The notes beneath the pieces are model-generated. The model saw only the letters and a program-made list of their open reading frames with translations, ran no database searches and was not told the DNA's origin. From contig NZ_SLZR01000008.1 in the NCBI RefSeq assembly GCF_004341165.1, forward strand, positions 124,001 to 188,000: 64,000 bases of DNA. The letters are read 5' to 3'. The translations under genes and the position numbers were made by a program. This stretch comes from Reinekea marinisedimentorum (GTDB lineage Bacteria > Pseudomonadota > Gammaproteobacteria > Pseudomonadales > Natronospirillaceae). Below, in pieces: positions 33,174-42,297 of this stretch (within the stretch, counting starts at the first letter, position 1; every line of letters starts with the position of its first letter).

Positions 33174-34474
33174 AGCGAATTACCGCAACATTAAAAGTAT
33201 TTTTAATTGCCTGTAGCCTGATTTCGCCATTCGCATTGGCGGATTTGGATATTGTGGTCACCAAGGGTTATGACTCCCAGACAAAAATTGCTGTTGTGCC
33301 ATTTTACTGGGGCGGCAGTTCAACCCTGCCTGAGCGTGTTGATAACATCATCGTCAGTAACCTGACCAGAACCGGGCGTTTTGAGCCTATGGATGCCGGG
33401 AAGATGCTCAGCCAGCCTTCCACTGAAGAGGCCGTTTACTATCGTGACTGGCGTCTGCTCAGTCAGGAGTACGTGGTCATCGGCCATATGGAGCCGTTAG
33501 CCGGAAATCGGGTGAAGGCGGAAGTGGCACTGTTTGACGTCGTTAAAAGTAAGCGGGTCTTTAAGGTCAGTCAGGAGATTGGTGTATCTCAGCTTCGCGA
33601 TTTTGGCCACTCCCTGTCAGACCTGATCTATGAACGCATTACCGGTGTGCGCGGCGTGTTTTCAACCCGGATCGCTTTTGTTACCCGTGATGCGAAAGGT
33701 GCAGACAATTTTGAGTATCGCCTGCAGGTAGCCGATGCAGACGGGCAACGGGCAAGAACGGTTTATAAATCGTCAGAACCCATTATTTCAGTGACCTGGT
33801 CTCACGATGGTAAAAAGGTTGCCTTTGCGAACAAGGTGGGTGACCGCTGGAAGATCTTTATTCAGGAGCTCAGTACCGGTCGGATCAGTTCAATCTCTGA
33901 TGCCAGGGGCTACACCAGCGCGCCATCGTTCTCTGCAGATGGTCGATATCTGGCTTACGTTTCCAGCGAAAAAAACAGCCCGGAAATTTATTTATACGAT
34001 TTCCAGACCGGCAGTTCCAAGCGTCTGACACGCAATACCTACATTGATACGGAGCCTAGTTTTTCGCCAGATTCAAATTACATTGTCTATACTTCTGAAA
34101 AGGGAGGTAGACCACAAATCTACCAATATAGCCTTGCGACGGGCCGTTCAGAGCGTCTAACCTTTGAGGGTTCGCAAAATTTACGGGCGCGTTACAGCTC
34201 CGATGGTAAATATCTGGTGTTTATCCAATTGCGTGAAGGACGGTTCCACGTTGCCTCGATGGATATGGCAACAAAAGACATCAGGGTTCTTACAGAGACA
34301 AATCTGGATGAATCGCCATCGATCGCTCCAAATGGCACTATGCTGATCTATTCTACTCAGCAGGGTAATAAGGGAATTCTTGCCTGGGTGTCGCTTGATG
34401 GTCAGGTAACTAACCAGATGGCCTCGAATTTTGGTGATGTTATAGAGCCTGCTTGGTCTCCCTACTTGAACTGA
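33170..34474 (+). CDS. tolB: Tol-Pal system beta-propeller protein TolB
   Basis: A 434-residue periplasmic protein (E. coli 430) with a signal peptide ending SPFALA near residue 24. The N-terminal alpha/beta domain is followed by a six-bladed propeller with repeated ISVTWSHDGKKVAF, APSFSADGRYLAY, EPSFSPDSNYIVYT-type blades. TolB binds Pal and outer-membrane proteins and is controlled by TolA. The start overlaps the tolA stop (ATGA). A 9-bp hairpin spans its stop codon. Confidence 0.97.
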   Translation: MKRITATLKVFLIACSLISPFALADLDIVVTKGYDSQTKIAVVPFYWGGSSTLPERVDNIIVSNLTRTGRFEPMDAGKMLSQPSTEEAVYYRDWRLLSQEYVVIGHMEPLAGNRVKAEVALFDVVKSKRVFKVSQEIGVSQLRDFGHSLSDLIYERITGVRGVFSTRIAFVTRDAKGADNFEYRLQVADADGQRARTVYKSSEPIISVTWSHDGKKVAFANKVGDRWKIFIQELSTGRISSISDARGYTSAPSFSADGRYLAYVSSEKNSPEIYLYDFQTGSSKRLTRNTYIDTEPSFSPDSNYIVYTSEKGGRPQIYQYSLATGRSERLTFEGSQNLRARYSSDGKYLVFIQLREGRFHVASMDMATKDIRVLTETNLDESPSIAPNGTMLIYSTQQGNKGILAWVSLDGQVTNQMASNFGDVIEPAWSPYLN

Positions 34475-34492
34475 ATCTAAAAGCAGTTCAAG
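34465..34492 (+). repeat. Hairpin over the tolB stop codon
   Basis: CTTGAACTG and CAGTTCAAG are perfect 9-bp arms with a 10-base loop; the tolB stop codon is inside the structure. A smaller AACCC/GGGTT hairpin follows at 34498-34512. They lie in the 91-base gap before pal and may mark an mRNA processing or attenuation point that lets pal be expressed more than tolQRAB. Confidence 0.5.
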
Positions 34493-34565
34493 ATGGTAAC
34501 CCTAGCTGGGTTAAGAAACGAACCAACTAATTAAACTAAAAATATCTGATATATGGGATCGGAAA

Positions 34566-35123
34566 ATGGCTAAATCCAAACTATTAACAGCTGCTGCGTT
34601 GTCTTCTGCTTTAATTCTGGTTGCTTGTGGTGGTAACACTCAAGACGAAGATGCTACCGCAACGACAACGATGACTGAAACTGATACTTCTTTAGAGACC
34701 GTTCTGGAAACTGAAGAAACGATCGCACTGGAAGTTGAACAGGTTGAAGCAGATGTAGTTGATGCTGATGACATGATGGACGACATGATGAGTGACCTGA
34801 TGGACATGACTCTTGTTTTCTTCGAGTTCGATAAGTTCGACATTAAAGCTGAATACCGCGATATGTTAGATGCACACGCTGCATACCTGGCTAAATCCGG
34901 CGCTAAAGTTGTTCTAGAAGGTCATGCCGATGAGCGTGGTACTCGCGAATACAACCTGGCTCTGGGTGAACTGCGTGCTAAGCAAGTTGCGGCATACCTG
35001 CAGGTGAAAGGTGTTTCCGCTTCTCAGATTGATGTCGTTAGCTACGGTGAAGAAAAGCCACTGGCTATCGGTAAAACTGAAGCTGAATACTCTCAGAACC
35101 GTCGCGTAGAGTTTGTTTATTAA
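34566..35123 (+). CDS. pal: Peptidoglycan-associated lipoprotein Pal
   Basis: A 185-residue outer-membrane lipoprotein. The lipobox LVAC puts the lipid on Cys21. Residues 22-78 are an unusually acidic, Thr/Met-rich linker containing DDMMDDMMSDLMDM. From about 78 an OmpA-like peptidoglycan-binding domain follows, with VFFEFDKFDIK, EGHADERGTREYNLALGELR and SYGEEKPLA. It binds TolB and meso-DAP of the cell wall. cpoB follows 12 bases later. Confidence 0.96.
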   Translation: MAKSKLLTAAALSSALILVACGGNTQDEDATATTTMTETDTSLETVLETEETIALEVEQVEADVVDADDMMDDMMSDLMDMTLVFFEFDKFDIKAEYRDMLDAHAAYLAKSGAKVVLEGHADERGTREYNLALGELRAKQVAAYLQVKGVSASQIDVVSYGEEKPLAIGKTEAEYSQNRRVEFVY

Positions 35124-35135
35124 TAAGACGGGTCT

Positions 35136-35912
35136 ATGACTAAAAGAGTAAACATAAGTGCTGCCTGTTTAGGCGGCACTTTTTTGATTTGCAGTTTATT
35201 TGCTTCAGCTGAAGTGCCGGTCGTGCAGTCTCAGGCCGACCATGTTGCCACTTCGAGCAGTGCGGTGCCTCTTAACCGTACCCAAAATACCAATGGTCCC
35301 AGTACCGAACTGATTGAAACGCTGATGTTTCAGGTGCAGCAGCTGGAATCGACCGTCGCTGAACAGCGTGGTCTGATTGAAGAGTTGTCTTATCAGGTTC
35401 AGGTTTTACAGCAGGAACAGAAAGAGCGTTATATCGATCTGGACAATCGCATCCAGTCTATTCAGCAGCAGGCGGTAACTACCGCAGCAACGACTCAGGC
35501 GGTGCCGGTAACTGACGATGCTCAGACTGCACTGACCGATGAAGAAATTCTGGCGCAATACAACGCGGCCACTGCACTGATGCAGGAACGTAAGTTTGAT
35601 GAATCGATTGCCCGCTTGTCCGAGTTTGCGCAACAGCACCCCGATCACCCTTTAACACCCAATGCCTGGTATTGGACGGGTGAAATTTACCTGGTACAGC
35701 GTCAGGTTGAATCTGCCAGAACCTCCTTTGAAAAGGTGGTGGCTGATTATCCTGATCATGCCAAAGTGTCGGATTCTCTTTATAAGCTCGGCGTGATTGC
35801 GCAGCAGGGCTCTAAGCCAGAGCTGGCAAAGACGTATTTTGAGCGGGTTATTAAAGACTACCCCAGCACCCAGAGTGCGAAGCTTTCAGAAGCGCGGCTC
35901 AACAGTAACTAA
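35136..35912 (+). CDS. cpoB: Cell division coordinator CpoB (YbgF)
   Basis: A 258-residue periplasmic protein (E. coli 263) with a signal peptide ending FASAEV near residue 26. Residues about 60-110 form a trimerisation coiled coil (LIETLMFQVQQLESTVAEQR), then three TPR-like repeats from about 140, including ALMQERKFDESIARLSEFAQ and YLVQRQVESARTSFEKVVAD. CpoB links Tol function with PBP1B-LpoB peptidoglycan synthesis. It ends the tol-pal operon. Confidence 0.95.
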   Translation: MTKRVNISAACLGGTFLICSLFASAEVPVVQSQADHVATSSSAVPLNRTQNTNGPSTELIETLMFQVQQLESTVAEQRGLIEELSYQVQVLQQEQKERYIDLDNRIQSIQQQAVTTAATTQAVPVTDDAQTALTDEEILAQYNAATALMQERKFDESIARLSEFAQQHPDHPLTPNAWYWTGEIYLVQRQVESARTSFEKVVADYPDHAKVSDSLYKLGVIAQQGSKPELAKTYFERVIKDYPSTQSAKLSEARLNSN

Positions 35913-35961
35913 TCTCTCGCTGAGCCGCTTCCGGCTTGGCACTAATTTTATGTGGTGATTT

Positions 35962-36636
35962 ATGACCAAGAAAGCGATTGTATTGCTCAGTGGCGGTTTG
36001 GATTCGTCTACCGTTCTGGCAAAAGCAAAAAAAGATGGCTATGAAGTGTATGCATTGAGCTTCGATTATGGCCAGCGTCACGATGCCGAGCTGGATGCTG
36101 CGCGAAACATCGCACGGCGTGAGAATGTTGCGGAACACAAAGTTGTGCCGATGAACCTTCGTACCATAGGTGGCTCAGCCTTAACCGATGACACCATCGA
36201 CGTGCCGACAGAAGAGAGTGAAGGCATTCCGGCAACCTATGTTCCTGCGCGTAATACAGTGTTTTTGTCGATAGCGCTGGGCTGGGCCGAAGTGGTCGAT
36301 GCGGATGCGATCTTTATTGGTGTCAGCGCGGTTGACTATTCCGGCTATCCGGATTGCCGGCCGGAGTATATCGCGGCCTATGAAACCATGGCTAACCTGG
36401 CCACCAAGCGCGGTGTTGAGGGGCGTCCGGTAAAAATTGAAACGCCGTTGATTAACCTGACTAAGGCCCAAACGGTAGAGCTGGGGCTTTCTCTGGGTGT
36501 GGATTACTCACTGACGGTCTCCTGTTACCAGGCGAATGAGAACGGTGAAGCCTGTGGTCAGTGCGATTCTTGCCGTCTGCGTAAAAAGGGCTTTGAGCAA
36601 CTCGGCGTTCAGGACCCGACCCGTTACGCTGTCTGA
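35962..36636 (+). CDS. queC: 7-cyano-7-deazaguanine synthase QueC
   Basis: A 224-residue cytoplasmic enzyme that converts 7-carboxy-7-deazaguanine to preQ0 in queuosine synthesis. PP-loop [15 protein letters not shown] starts at residue 8, [14 protein letters not shown] follows, and four cysteines in [19 protein letters not shown] bind zinc. Queuosine modifies the wobble G of tRNA-Asp, -Asn, -His and -Tyr, of which Asp and Asn genes are in this window. The queE gene that precedes queC in Pseudomonas is missing here. Confidence 0.96.
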   Translation: MTKKAIVLLSGGLDSSTVLAKAKKDGYEVYALSFDYGQRHDAELDAARNIARRENVAEHKVVPMNLRTIGGSALTDDTIDVPTEESEGIPATYVPARNTVFLSIALGWAEVVDADAIFIGVSAVDYSGYPDCRPEYIAAYETMANLATKRGVEGRPVKIETPLINLTKAQTVELGLSLGVDYSLTVSCYQANENGEACGQCDSCRLRKKGFEQLGVQDPTRYAV

Positions 36637-36723
36637 AATCTGTTCAATCGCGTGATTCAGGCGGGTTTCTGAGTTTTCTTTTGGAAAAACAACAACTTGG
36701 CGCGTTTTTTTTTGAAATAGGGG

Positions 36724-36751
36724 TTGCAACTGAAAGAAAATTCCCTATTAT
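36724..36751 (+). promoter_or_regulatory. Promoter of the tRNA-Lys pair
   Basis: -35 TTGCAA (36724-36729), 16-base spacer, -10 TATTAT (36746-36751), then ATGCGCCTCC as GC-rich discriminator. tRNA-Lys begins 15 bases after the -10. Confidence 0.65.
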
Positions 36752-36766
36752 ATGCGCCTCCTTAGG

Positions 36767-36842
36767 GGGTCGTTAGCTCAGTCGGTAGAGCAGTTGGCTT
36801 TTAACCAATTGGTCATAGGTTCGAATCCTATACGACCCACCA
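36767..36842 (+). tRNA. tRNA-Lys (TTT), copy 1
   Basis: A 76-nt cloverleaf with encoded CCA. Acceptor GGGTCGT pairs with ACGACCC, anticodon loop CTTTTAA gives TTT. The same place behind queC holds tRNA-Lys in Pseudomonas. Confidence 0.96.
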
Positions 36843-36871
36843 ACTTTCTTAAGTTGTTTTAAGGGCTATAT

Positions 36872-36947
36872 GGGTTGTTAGCTCAGTCGGTAGAGCAGTT
36901 GGCTTTTAACCAATTGGTCATAGGTTCGAATCCTATACAACCCACCA
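36872..36947 (+). tRNA. tRNA-Lys (TTT), copy 2
   Basis: Same as copy 1 except for the acceptor stem, which is GGGTTGT with ACAACCC. One C-G pair has become T-A, so both bases of the pair changed together and the stem stays intact. Confidence 0.96.
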
Positions 36948-36960
36948 GTTTACGCAAAAA

Positions 36961-36985
36961 AGGAGAGCATTCGCTCTCCTTTTTT
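36961..36985 (+). terminator. Rho-independent terminator of the tRNA-Lys operon
   Basis: AGGAGAGC-ATTC-GCTCTCCT is a perfect 8-bp stem followed by five more Ts; an A-run before it makes it bidirectional in form. Confidence 0.9.
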
Positions 36986-37077
36986 GTATCTGTCCTATAA
37001 GCTTGTTCAACATAACTGTAGAATTGCAGTCGTATCGAAATTCCCCGTTTAATTGCTAAAAATGGTTCCATCGCAAA

Positions 37078-38127
37078 ATGATATCTAAAGCCAGTCTTTC
37101 AGACCTTAAGATCGATTTCGAAGTCCCTATTGCAGAGCGAGCAAGTGAGCTCAGCAGAGAGCAGGTTGCTCAGTATCACGATGAGATTATTCCGCTGCTC
37201 AAAGAGCAGAATGCGGTATTGGTGGCTCACTACTATTGCGACCCTCTGGTGCAGGAGCTGGCAGAGAAGTCTGGCGGTTTTATTGGTGATTCCTTAGAGA
37301 TGGCGCGATTTGGCCGTGATACCGAGGCCGATACTGTTCTGGTCGCCGGTGTGAAGTTTATGGGTGAAACAGCAAAGATTCTCAGCCCGGAAAAGCGCGT
37401 GCTGATGCCAACGCTGGAAGCGACCTGTTCTCTGGATTTGGGCTGCCCGGCAAAAGAGTTCAGTGATTTCTGTGATCAGCACCCGGACCGGACCATTGTT
37501 GTCTACGCCAACACATCGGCTGCCGTGAAGGCCCGTGCTGATTGGGTTGTGACCTCAAGTATTGCCTTAGATGTGTGTGAGTATCTGGACCGCAAGGGCG
37601 AAAAGCTGTTGTGGGCTCCGGATCAACACTTAGGTTCTTATGTGCAGAAGCAAACCGGTGCCGATATGCTGCTCTGGAACGGCAGCTGTATAGTGCATGA
37701 GGAATTCCGTGCCAAGGGTCTGAAGGATATGAAAGCGATGTATCCGGAAGCTGCGGTGCTTGTGCACCCGGAATCACCGGATGCCGTGGTGGAACTGGCC
37801 GATGTCGTTGGCTCTACAACGCAGCTGCTGGAAGCGTCTGCAACTCTGCCTAACCCGCAGTTTATCGTTGCTACCGATCGTGGCATTTTCTACAAGATGC
37901 AACAGCGTTCGCCTCAGAAATCGTTCATTGAAGCGCCTACCGGCGGTCAGGGTGCTCAGTGTAAGAGTTGTGCTCATTGCCCGTGGATGGCAATGAATGA
38001 TCTGGAGCGTATTAAATCTGAATTGGTTACGCCGGCTAACGAAGTTTTGGTTGCGCCGGAGCTTATTGAAAAGGCTGTGGTTCCGCTGAACCGTATGCTC
38101 GACTTTACCAGTCAGCGGAAGCGCTGA
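37078..38127 (+). CDS. nadA: Quinolinate synthase NadA
   Basis: A 349-residue cytoplasmic [4Fe-4S] enzyme (E. coli 347) that condenses iminoaspartate and dihydroxyacetone phosphate in NAD synthesis. [20 protein letters not shown], the middle [12 protein letters not shown] and the C-terminal [13 protein letters not shown] supply the conserved cysteines. The start is ATG 37078. Its 3' end overlaps the convergent M48 protease gene by 16 bases. Confidence 0.96.
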   Translation: MISKASLSDLKIDFEVPIAERASELSREQVAQYHDEIIPLLKEQNAVLVAHYYCDPLVQELAEKSGGFIGDSLEMARFGRDTEADTVLVAGVKFMGETAKILSPEKRVLMPTLEATCSLDLGCPAKEFSDFCDQHPDRTIVVYANTSAAVKARADWVVTSSIALDVCEYLDRKGEKLLWAPDQHLGSYVQKQTGADMLLWNGSCIVHEEFRAKGLKDMKAMYPEAAVLVHPESPDAVVELADVVGSTTQLLEASATLPNPQFIVATDRGIFYKMQQRSPQKSFIEAPTGGQGAQCKSCAHCPWMAMNDLERIKSELVTPANEVLVAPELIEKAVVPLNRMLDFTSQRKR

Positions 38128-39413
38128 TAACGTCGTTCCATTTCTGTCAGCATTACTCGCCTGCGGGCGAGTAAATTGCTGCTCGTTTCATCCTGAATAA
38201 CCCTTCTTAAAAACTGAATCGCTCTTTGCTCCTGCCCGGATTGCCAGAGTTCTTGCGCATACCATTCCGGGTGCTGATTCGGTTGGCAGTGCAGCGAAAC
38301 CTCTCTCATGACCGAAATAACATCCAGCGTTACATAGTCTGAATTGATCAGGTCGCGAAATTCAAAGTAGCTGTCGCAGAGCCGTGCGGTATCGTCCGTT
38401 TCTTCCAGCAGTTCCAGCCTGCGGAGGTAGGCCGGTAAAAAGCCCCGATGCGCTGTGATCAGGTTGTCCAGATTGTTCAGGTGCCCGGTGGTGTCTTCGG
38501 TGCGGCTGTATTCATGCTCATACCAGCCAAACAGCACGTTAGGGTCTGTTTGCAGGCTTTCCGGTTGCCATCCGTCATACGGGCTTGCTGTGCGAACGCC
38601 TTTCTTTTGCAGAATGAAATACCGCAGAGCATCGAAGGCCGTGGGTTCACTGGCTTGCCCGGATTGCTCTGTCGGCTGCTGGTTATCCAGACGTGCTGCC
38701 CGGGTACTGCCGTAAGGGTGGGTTTGCAGGAACTCATAAGATCGACTGCCCAGAGACGCGCTGGACAGGCGCTGAAAGAATGACCTTGCGGCGGTAGGGT
38801 CGTATTCACTTCCTTCCATCAGCTCCTGACCGTACTGGTCTGCCTCCAGCTCCATAGCCTGAGAGAAGTTGCGGCTGTTTTGACTGGCAGCAGCCATGGA
38901 GCCGAGCCAGGCCGCACTGGCAATGTCTGCGTTTTCCTGAGCAAAGAGAATGGCCAGTATAATGCCGGTCGTGGCCAGCCAGCGTTGGTCAGACTGGTTG
39001 TCAGTCAGGCGCAGAAAATGGTCGAGTGTCAGGTGAGACATTTCATGGGCAAGGACGGAAAGAAACTCATCTTCGGTGTCCGCGAATTCCCAAAGCCCCA
39101 GGTGCAGGCCAATAAAATTACCCGGCATGGCAAAGGCATTCACACTCAGGCTGTTCATATTCACGATGATGGCGGTATCGAGCGGCTTCGGGCTTCGCAG
39201 GTTCAGGTCGAGAAAGCGCTGCTTTACCCAATATTCCGGCCAGAACTGGTTTAACAGGGCGTTTTTTCCGTTCAGGCCGCGAACGGCGTAATCGCGAAAG
39301 TCTTCACTTTCTACCGCTGTCCAGTCGATCTGACGGTCGCCAAAGTCGGCAAAGGCGGGTGCGCCATGAATCAGCAGTGTTGCCAGAAAAAGATTCTTAA
39401 TTATATTTCGCAT
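38112..39413 (-). CDS. Periplasmic M48 metalloprotease, BepA-like
   Basis: A 433-residue protein with a signal peptide ending GAPAFA near residue 22. The zinc motif HEMSH is at 123-127 and the third ligand is probably in [13 protein letters not shown]. The C-terminal 150 residues are helical and TPR-like. E. coli BepA (487) is a periplasmic protease/chaperone for outer-membrane assembly of LptD and others. The gene after nadA in Pseudomonas is of the same family, supporting the call; exact orthology to BepA is less sure. Confidence 0.88.
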   Translation of the reverse strand: MRNIIKNLFLATLLIHGAPAFADFGDRQIDWTAVESEDFRDYAVRGLNGKNALLNQFWPEYWVKQRFLDLNLRSPKPLDTAIIVNMNSLSVNAFAMPGNFIGLHLGLWEFADTEDEFLSVLAHEMSHLTLDHFLRLTDNQSDQRWLATTGIILAILFAQENADIASAAWLGSMAAASQNSRNFSQAMELEADQYGQELMEGSEYDPTAARSFFQRLSSASLGSRSYEFLQTHPYGSTRAARLDNQQPTEQSGQASEPTAFDALRYFILQKKGVRTASPYDGWQPESLQTDPNVLFGWYEHEYSRTEDTTGHLNNLDNLITAHRGFLPAYLRRLELLEETDDTARLCDSYFEFRDLINSDYVTLDVISVMREVSLHCQPNQHPEWYAQELWQSGQEQRAIQFLRRVIQDETSSNLLARRRVMLTEMERRYQRFR

Positions 39414-39515
39414 GTAGATAGCAGATTGCTTAAACTTGGCGCTAGTTTAAATCATCTCAATTTAATTGCCGCAGCTAATTTTTGTGTGCAACAGACAGGC
39501 AGTAGACCATACCTT

Positions 39516-40271
39516 ATGAAATTCAGACCCTGTATAGACCTGCACGATGGTCAGGTAAAGCAGATTGTTGGTGGTTCGCTCAACGACAGCGGACAGAACC
39601 CCGCGACTAATTTTGTCTCTTCAAAGCCCTCATCCTGGTACGCCAACCTGTACCGGGAAGACAATCTGCTGGGTGGGCATGTCATTAAACTGGGCGCCAA
39701 CAATGATCAGCCTGCGAAAGAAGCGCTGGCAGCCTGGCCCGGTGGTTTGCAGATAGGTGGTGGCATTACTGCTGAAAACGCATCCGGTTGGATGCAAGCC
39801 GGTGCCGCAAAGATCATTGTCACCTCTTATGTGTTCAGTGAAGGCCGCGTCGACTTTTCCAGGCTGGAGAAACTGGTTTCTGAAGTCGGTAAAGAGAATC
39901 TGGTTCTGGATCTCAGCTGCCGGCAAAAGCAGGGGCAGTACTTTGTGGTCACTGACCGCTGGCAAACCTTTACCGATACTGCGGTTGATGCCGACTCGCT
40001 GGCGCAATTAAGCGACTACTGCTCGGAATTTCTGATCCACGGGGTCGATGTTGAAGGCTTGCAGCAGGGTATGGATGAAACGCTCATTGCCTTGCTGGCC
40101 GAGAATGTCAGCATTCCCTGTGTTTATGCCGGCGGTGTGCGCTCGTTCGAAGATTTACAGAAGCTGAAAGCGGCGGGTAACGGTAAAATTGATGTGACGG
40201 TCGGTTCCGCTCTGGATTTGTTCGGTGGAAAGTTGCCTTACCGGCGCGTTGTTGATTTTTGCAACTCATGA
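39516..40271 (+). CDS. hisA: Eukaryote-type HisA (HIS6-like) isomerase
   Basis: A 251-residue (beta/alpha)8-barrel protein resembling yeast His6, the ProFAR isomerase of histidine synthesis, more than bacterial HisA. Shared features include CIDLHDGQVKQIVGG at 6-20 with catalytic Asp8, TNFVSSKPSSWYANLYR, HVIKLGANNDQPAKEAL, LQIGGGI, VLDLSCRQ with second Asp132, FLIHGVDVEGLQQGMDE, and GSALDLFGGKLP at the end. The ATG at 39516 gives the family N-terminus. No other his gene is near; it lies in a place where Pseudomonas has none. The tusA-like gene overlaps its stop (ATGA). Bacterial homologues of the HIS6 type are rare, so lateral transfer is possible. Confidence 0.9.
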   Translation: MKFRPCIDLHDGQVKQIVGGSLNDSGQNPATNFVSSKPSSWYANLYREDNLLGGHVIKLGANNDQPAKEALAAWPGGLQIGGGITAENASGWMQAGAAKIIVTSYVFSEGRVDFSRLEKLVSEVGKENLVLDLSCRQKQGQYFVVTDRWQTFTDTAVDADSLAQLSDYCSEFLIHGVDVEGLQQGMDETLIALLAENVSIPCVYAGGVRSFEDLQKLKAAGNGKIDVTVGSALDLFGGKLPYRRVVDFCNS

Positions 40272-40555
40272 ACAACGATCAGCAGGAAAAGACGGGTGTC
40301 TCCATTATGAATTCTGACGAAACAGGTTCAGTTACTATTGATACAACCGGCATGAGATGCCCAATGCCGTTACTAAAACTGAAACAGGCACTGAATACCA
40401 TCCGTGCCGGTGAATGTATTCAGCTGGTGTCGACCGATGCCGGTTCGCAGCGGGATATTCCGGCTTTTATAGCCATGACCAATCATGAACTAAAGCAGCA
40501 ATGCGAGCGCGAAGGCGAATACCGCTTTTGGGTTATTAAAGGAGACGCAGTTTGA
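40268..40555 (+). CDS. TusA/YedF-like sulfur carrier protein
   Basis: A 95-residue protein; after an extra N-terminal tail of about 20 residues the TusA fold begins with VTIDTTGMRCPMPLLKLKQA. Cys31 in CPMP is the sulfur-carrying cysteine. By position (before perM and bcp) it corresponds to the Pseudomonas protein PA1006, which is linked to molybdenum homeostasis, rather than to true TusA, which is encoded at 61127. The start was put at 40268, where ATGA overlaps the hisA stop; an internal ATG at 40307 is possible. Confidence 0.85.
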   Translation: MNNDQQEKTGVSIMNSDETGSVTIDTTGMRCPMPLLKLKQALNTIRAGECIQLVSTDAGSQRDIPAFIAMTNHELKQQCEREGEYRFWVIKGDAV

Positions 40556-41637
40556 AATTCCTTGGGGTCGTTAAGGACTTTTTCACCAGATATTTTTCTG
40601 ACGAAGAAGCGATTATTCTTGTTTTGCTGGCGCTGCTGACATGTATTCTGCTTTACATGTTCGGGTCAGTTTTAGCACCTCTTTTTGCGGCAATTATTCT
40701 TTCTTATCTGCTTTCTCCCATTGTTGATCGCCTGCAGAAATTTAAGGTGCCGCACACCCTGGCGGTCGTTCTGGTATTTCTGTTCTTCTTTGGCACTCTG
40801 TTTATTGCGCTGGTGACTATTATTCCGGCTCTGGTGAAACAGATCACTGCACTGGTGGGTGATATTCCTCAGATGATGCGGCATTTTCAGCAGGAGATCG
40901 CCAAGCTGCCTGAAAAGTACCCCGAAATAGTTTCAGAAGAGCTGGTACTGCAATGGGTTTCCAGTCTCGACCTGAATCAGGTCGGTCATCAGTTGACCGG
41001 ATGGGTGCCGAATGTAGTGACATTCTCGCTGAATACGCTGCCGAGTGTGCTGGGTGTACTGGTTTACGCTGTGGTGGTTCCGTTGATGGTGTTCTTTATT
41101 CTTAAAGACCGTGAATACCTTTGGGAGAGTTTCAAGTCGATGCTGCCGAGTCGTCGTCAGCTGATGAACCGGATTGCACTGGAAATGAACCAGCAGATTG
41201 CCAACTATATTCGCGGCAAGTTCATCGAGATTCTGATCGTCGGTGGTGTCTCTTTTGTCACCTTTGTGTTGCTGGGCCTAAACTACGCTGCTCTGCTTGC
41301 GGTTCTGGTTGGCTTCTCGGTGTTGATCCCCTACATTGGTGCAACGGTGGTGACCATTCCGGTGTTTGCTATTGGTGCCTTCCAGTGGGGCTTTACCTCG
41401 GAGATGTACGGGGTCATGGTGGCCTACCTGATTATTCAGATACTGGATGGCAACGTACTGGTGCCGTTGCTGTTCTCGGAAGCGGTTAATTTACACCCGG
41501 TGGCGATTATCGTTGCTGTCATTATTTTTGGTGGTGTCTGGGGCTTTTGGGGTATCTTTTTTGCCATACCGCTGGCGACGCTGGTCAAGGCTGTTGTGGG
41601 TGCCTGGCCTAAGCATATCAACGCTGAAGGTGCTTAA
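40552..41637 (+). CDS. perM: PerM/AI-2E family membrane permease
   Basis: A 361-residue inner-membrane protein with about eight helices: two near the N-terminus, a helical soluble insert around 85-150, and five or six after it. FIEILIVGGVSFVTFVLLGL and GFSVLIPYIGATVVTIPVFA are typical of the family, as is the C-terminal FGGVWGFWGIFFAIPLATLV. Members export autoinducer-2, antiport Na+/H+ or are uncharacterised; function here is not known. Start TTG with GGAG nine bases upstream, overlapping the preceding stop (TTGA). Confidence 0.9.
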   Translation: MKFLGVVKDFFTRYFSDEEAIILVLLALLTCILLYMFGSVLAPLFAAIILSYLLSPIVDRLQKFKVPHTLAVVLVFLFFFGTLFIALVTIIPALVKQITALVGDIPQMMRHFQQEIAKLPEKYPEIVSEELVLQWVSSLDLNQVGHQLTGWVPNVVTFSLNTLPSVLGVLVYAVVVPLMVFFILKDREYLWESFKSMLPSRRQLMNRIALEMNQQIANYIRGKFIEILIVGGVSFVTFVLLGLNYAALLAVLVGFSVLIPYIGATVVTIPVFAIGAFQWGFTSEMYGVMVAYLIIQILDGNVLVPLLFSEAVNLHPVAIIVAVIIFGGVWGFWGIFFAIPLATLVKAVVGAWPKHINAEGA

Positions 41638-41669
41638 CTGCACGTTTGATCGAGCAGGCTGAATTGTCT

Positions 41670-42158
41670 TCAGCCTGTTTGTTGGTCTTCAAGTTCTAAG
41701 CGCTGCTCAATATAGCTGATCACTTCCTGAACGTGGTTTTTAACATCCACTTCCCGCCATTCCTTCGACAGAATGCCCTGCTCGTTGATCAGAAACGTGC
41801 AGCGGTTAAGGCTGACGATAGGCTTACCGAATAGTTCTTTTTCACGCAGTACGTTGAACATTTTGCATAGATTGCTGTTGCTGTCGGAAATCAGCTCAAA
41901 TGGCAGAGCCTGAGATTTTTTAAACGCCTCGTGGCTTTCCAGCGAGTCTCTGCTGACACCGAACACCAGGGTGTTGGCCTTGCGAAACCGCTCGTAATTG
42001 GCTGCAAAATTCTGGTTTTCAATCGTGCAGGCAGGCGTGTTGTTTTTAGGGTAGAAGTAAAGAATGATCCGATAACCTGTCAACGCTCTGAGTTGAACAT
42101 TTTTATGACTTGTCGCGGGTACGATAAAGTCAGGTACAGCCTCACCGGTGTGAACCAT
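41670..42158 (-). CDS. bcp: Peroxiredoxin of the Bcp/PrxQ family
   Basis: A 162-residue cytoplasmic thiol peroxidase. The peroxidatic Cys44 lies in YPKNNTPACTIENQN, the PrxQ form of the PxxxT/SxxC motif. The resolving Cys that often follows five residues later is absent (Asn instead), so resolution must use Cys in SNLCKMF or an outside thiol. ATG 42158 has AGGGAGGG just upstream and gives the family N-terminus; a longer frame upstream lacks homology. It is convergent with perM, as in Pseudomonas. Confidence 0.92.
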   Translation of the reverse strand: MVHTGEAVPDFIVPATSHKNVQLRALTGYRIILYFYPKNNTPACTIENQNFAANYERFRKANTLVFGVSRDSLESHEAFKKSQALPFELISDSNSNLCKMFNVLREKELFGKPIVSLNRCTFLINEQGILSKEWREVDVKNHVQEVISYIEQRLELEDQQTG

Positions 42159-42297
42159 GTAACCCTCCCTGTAGTTTGTATGATTTTTAGTCAGGCACAG
42201 TGAAGTATGGTCCATATTTTGATTTTTGCCAGTCAATCAGCTTGTGCTGCAGATGGGTGCTCAGTACCATTGCGCTATTGTGTAGGAGAGAATAATT

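Noticed and set aside
35913-35961. preQ1 riboswitch before queC
   Set aside because: The 49-base gap has only a small GCC/GGC stem and lacks the conserved preQ1 aptamer pattern.
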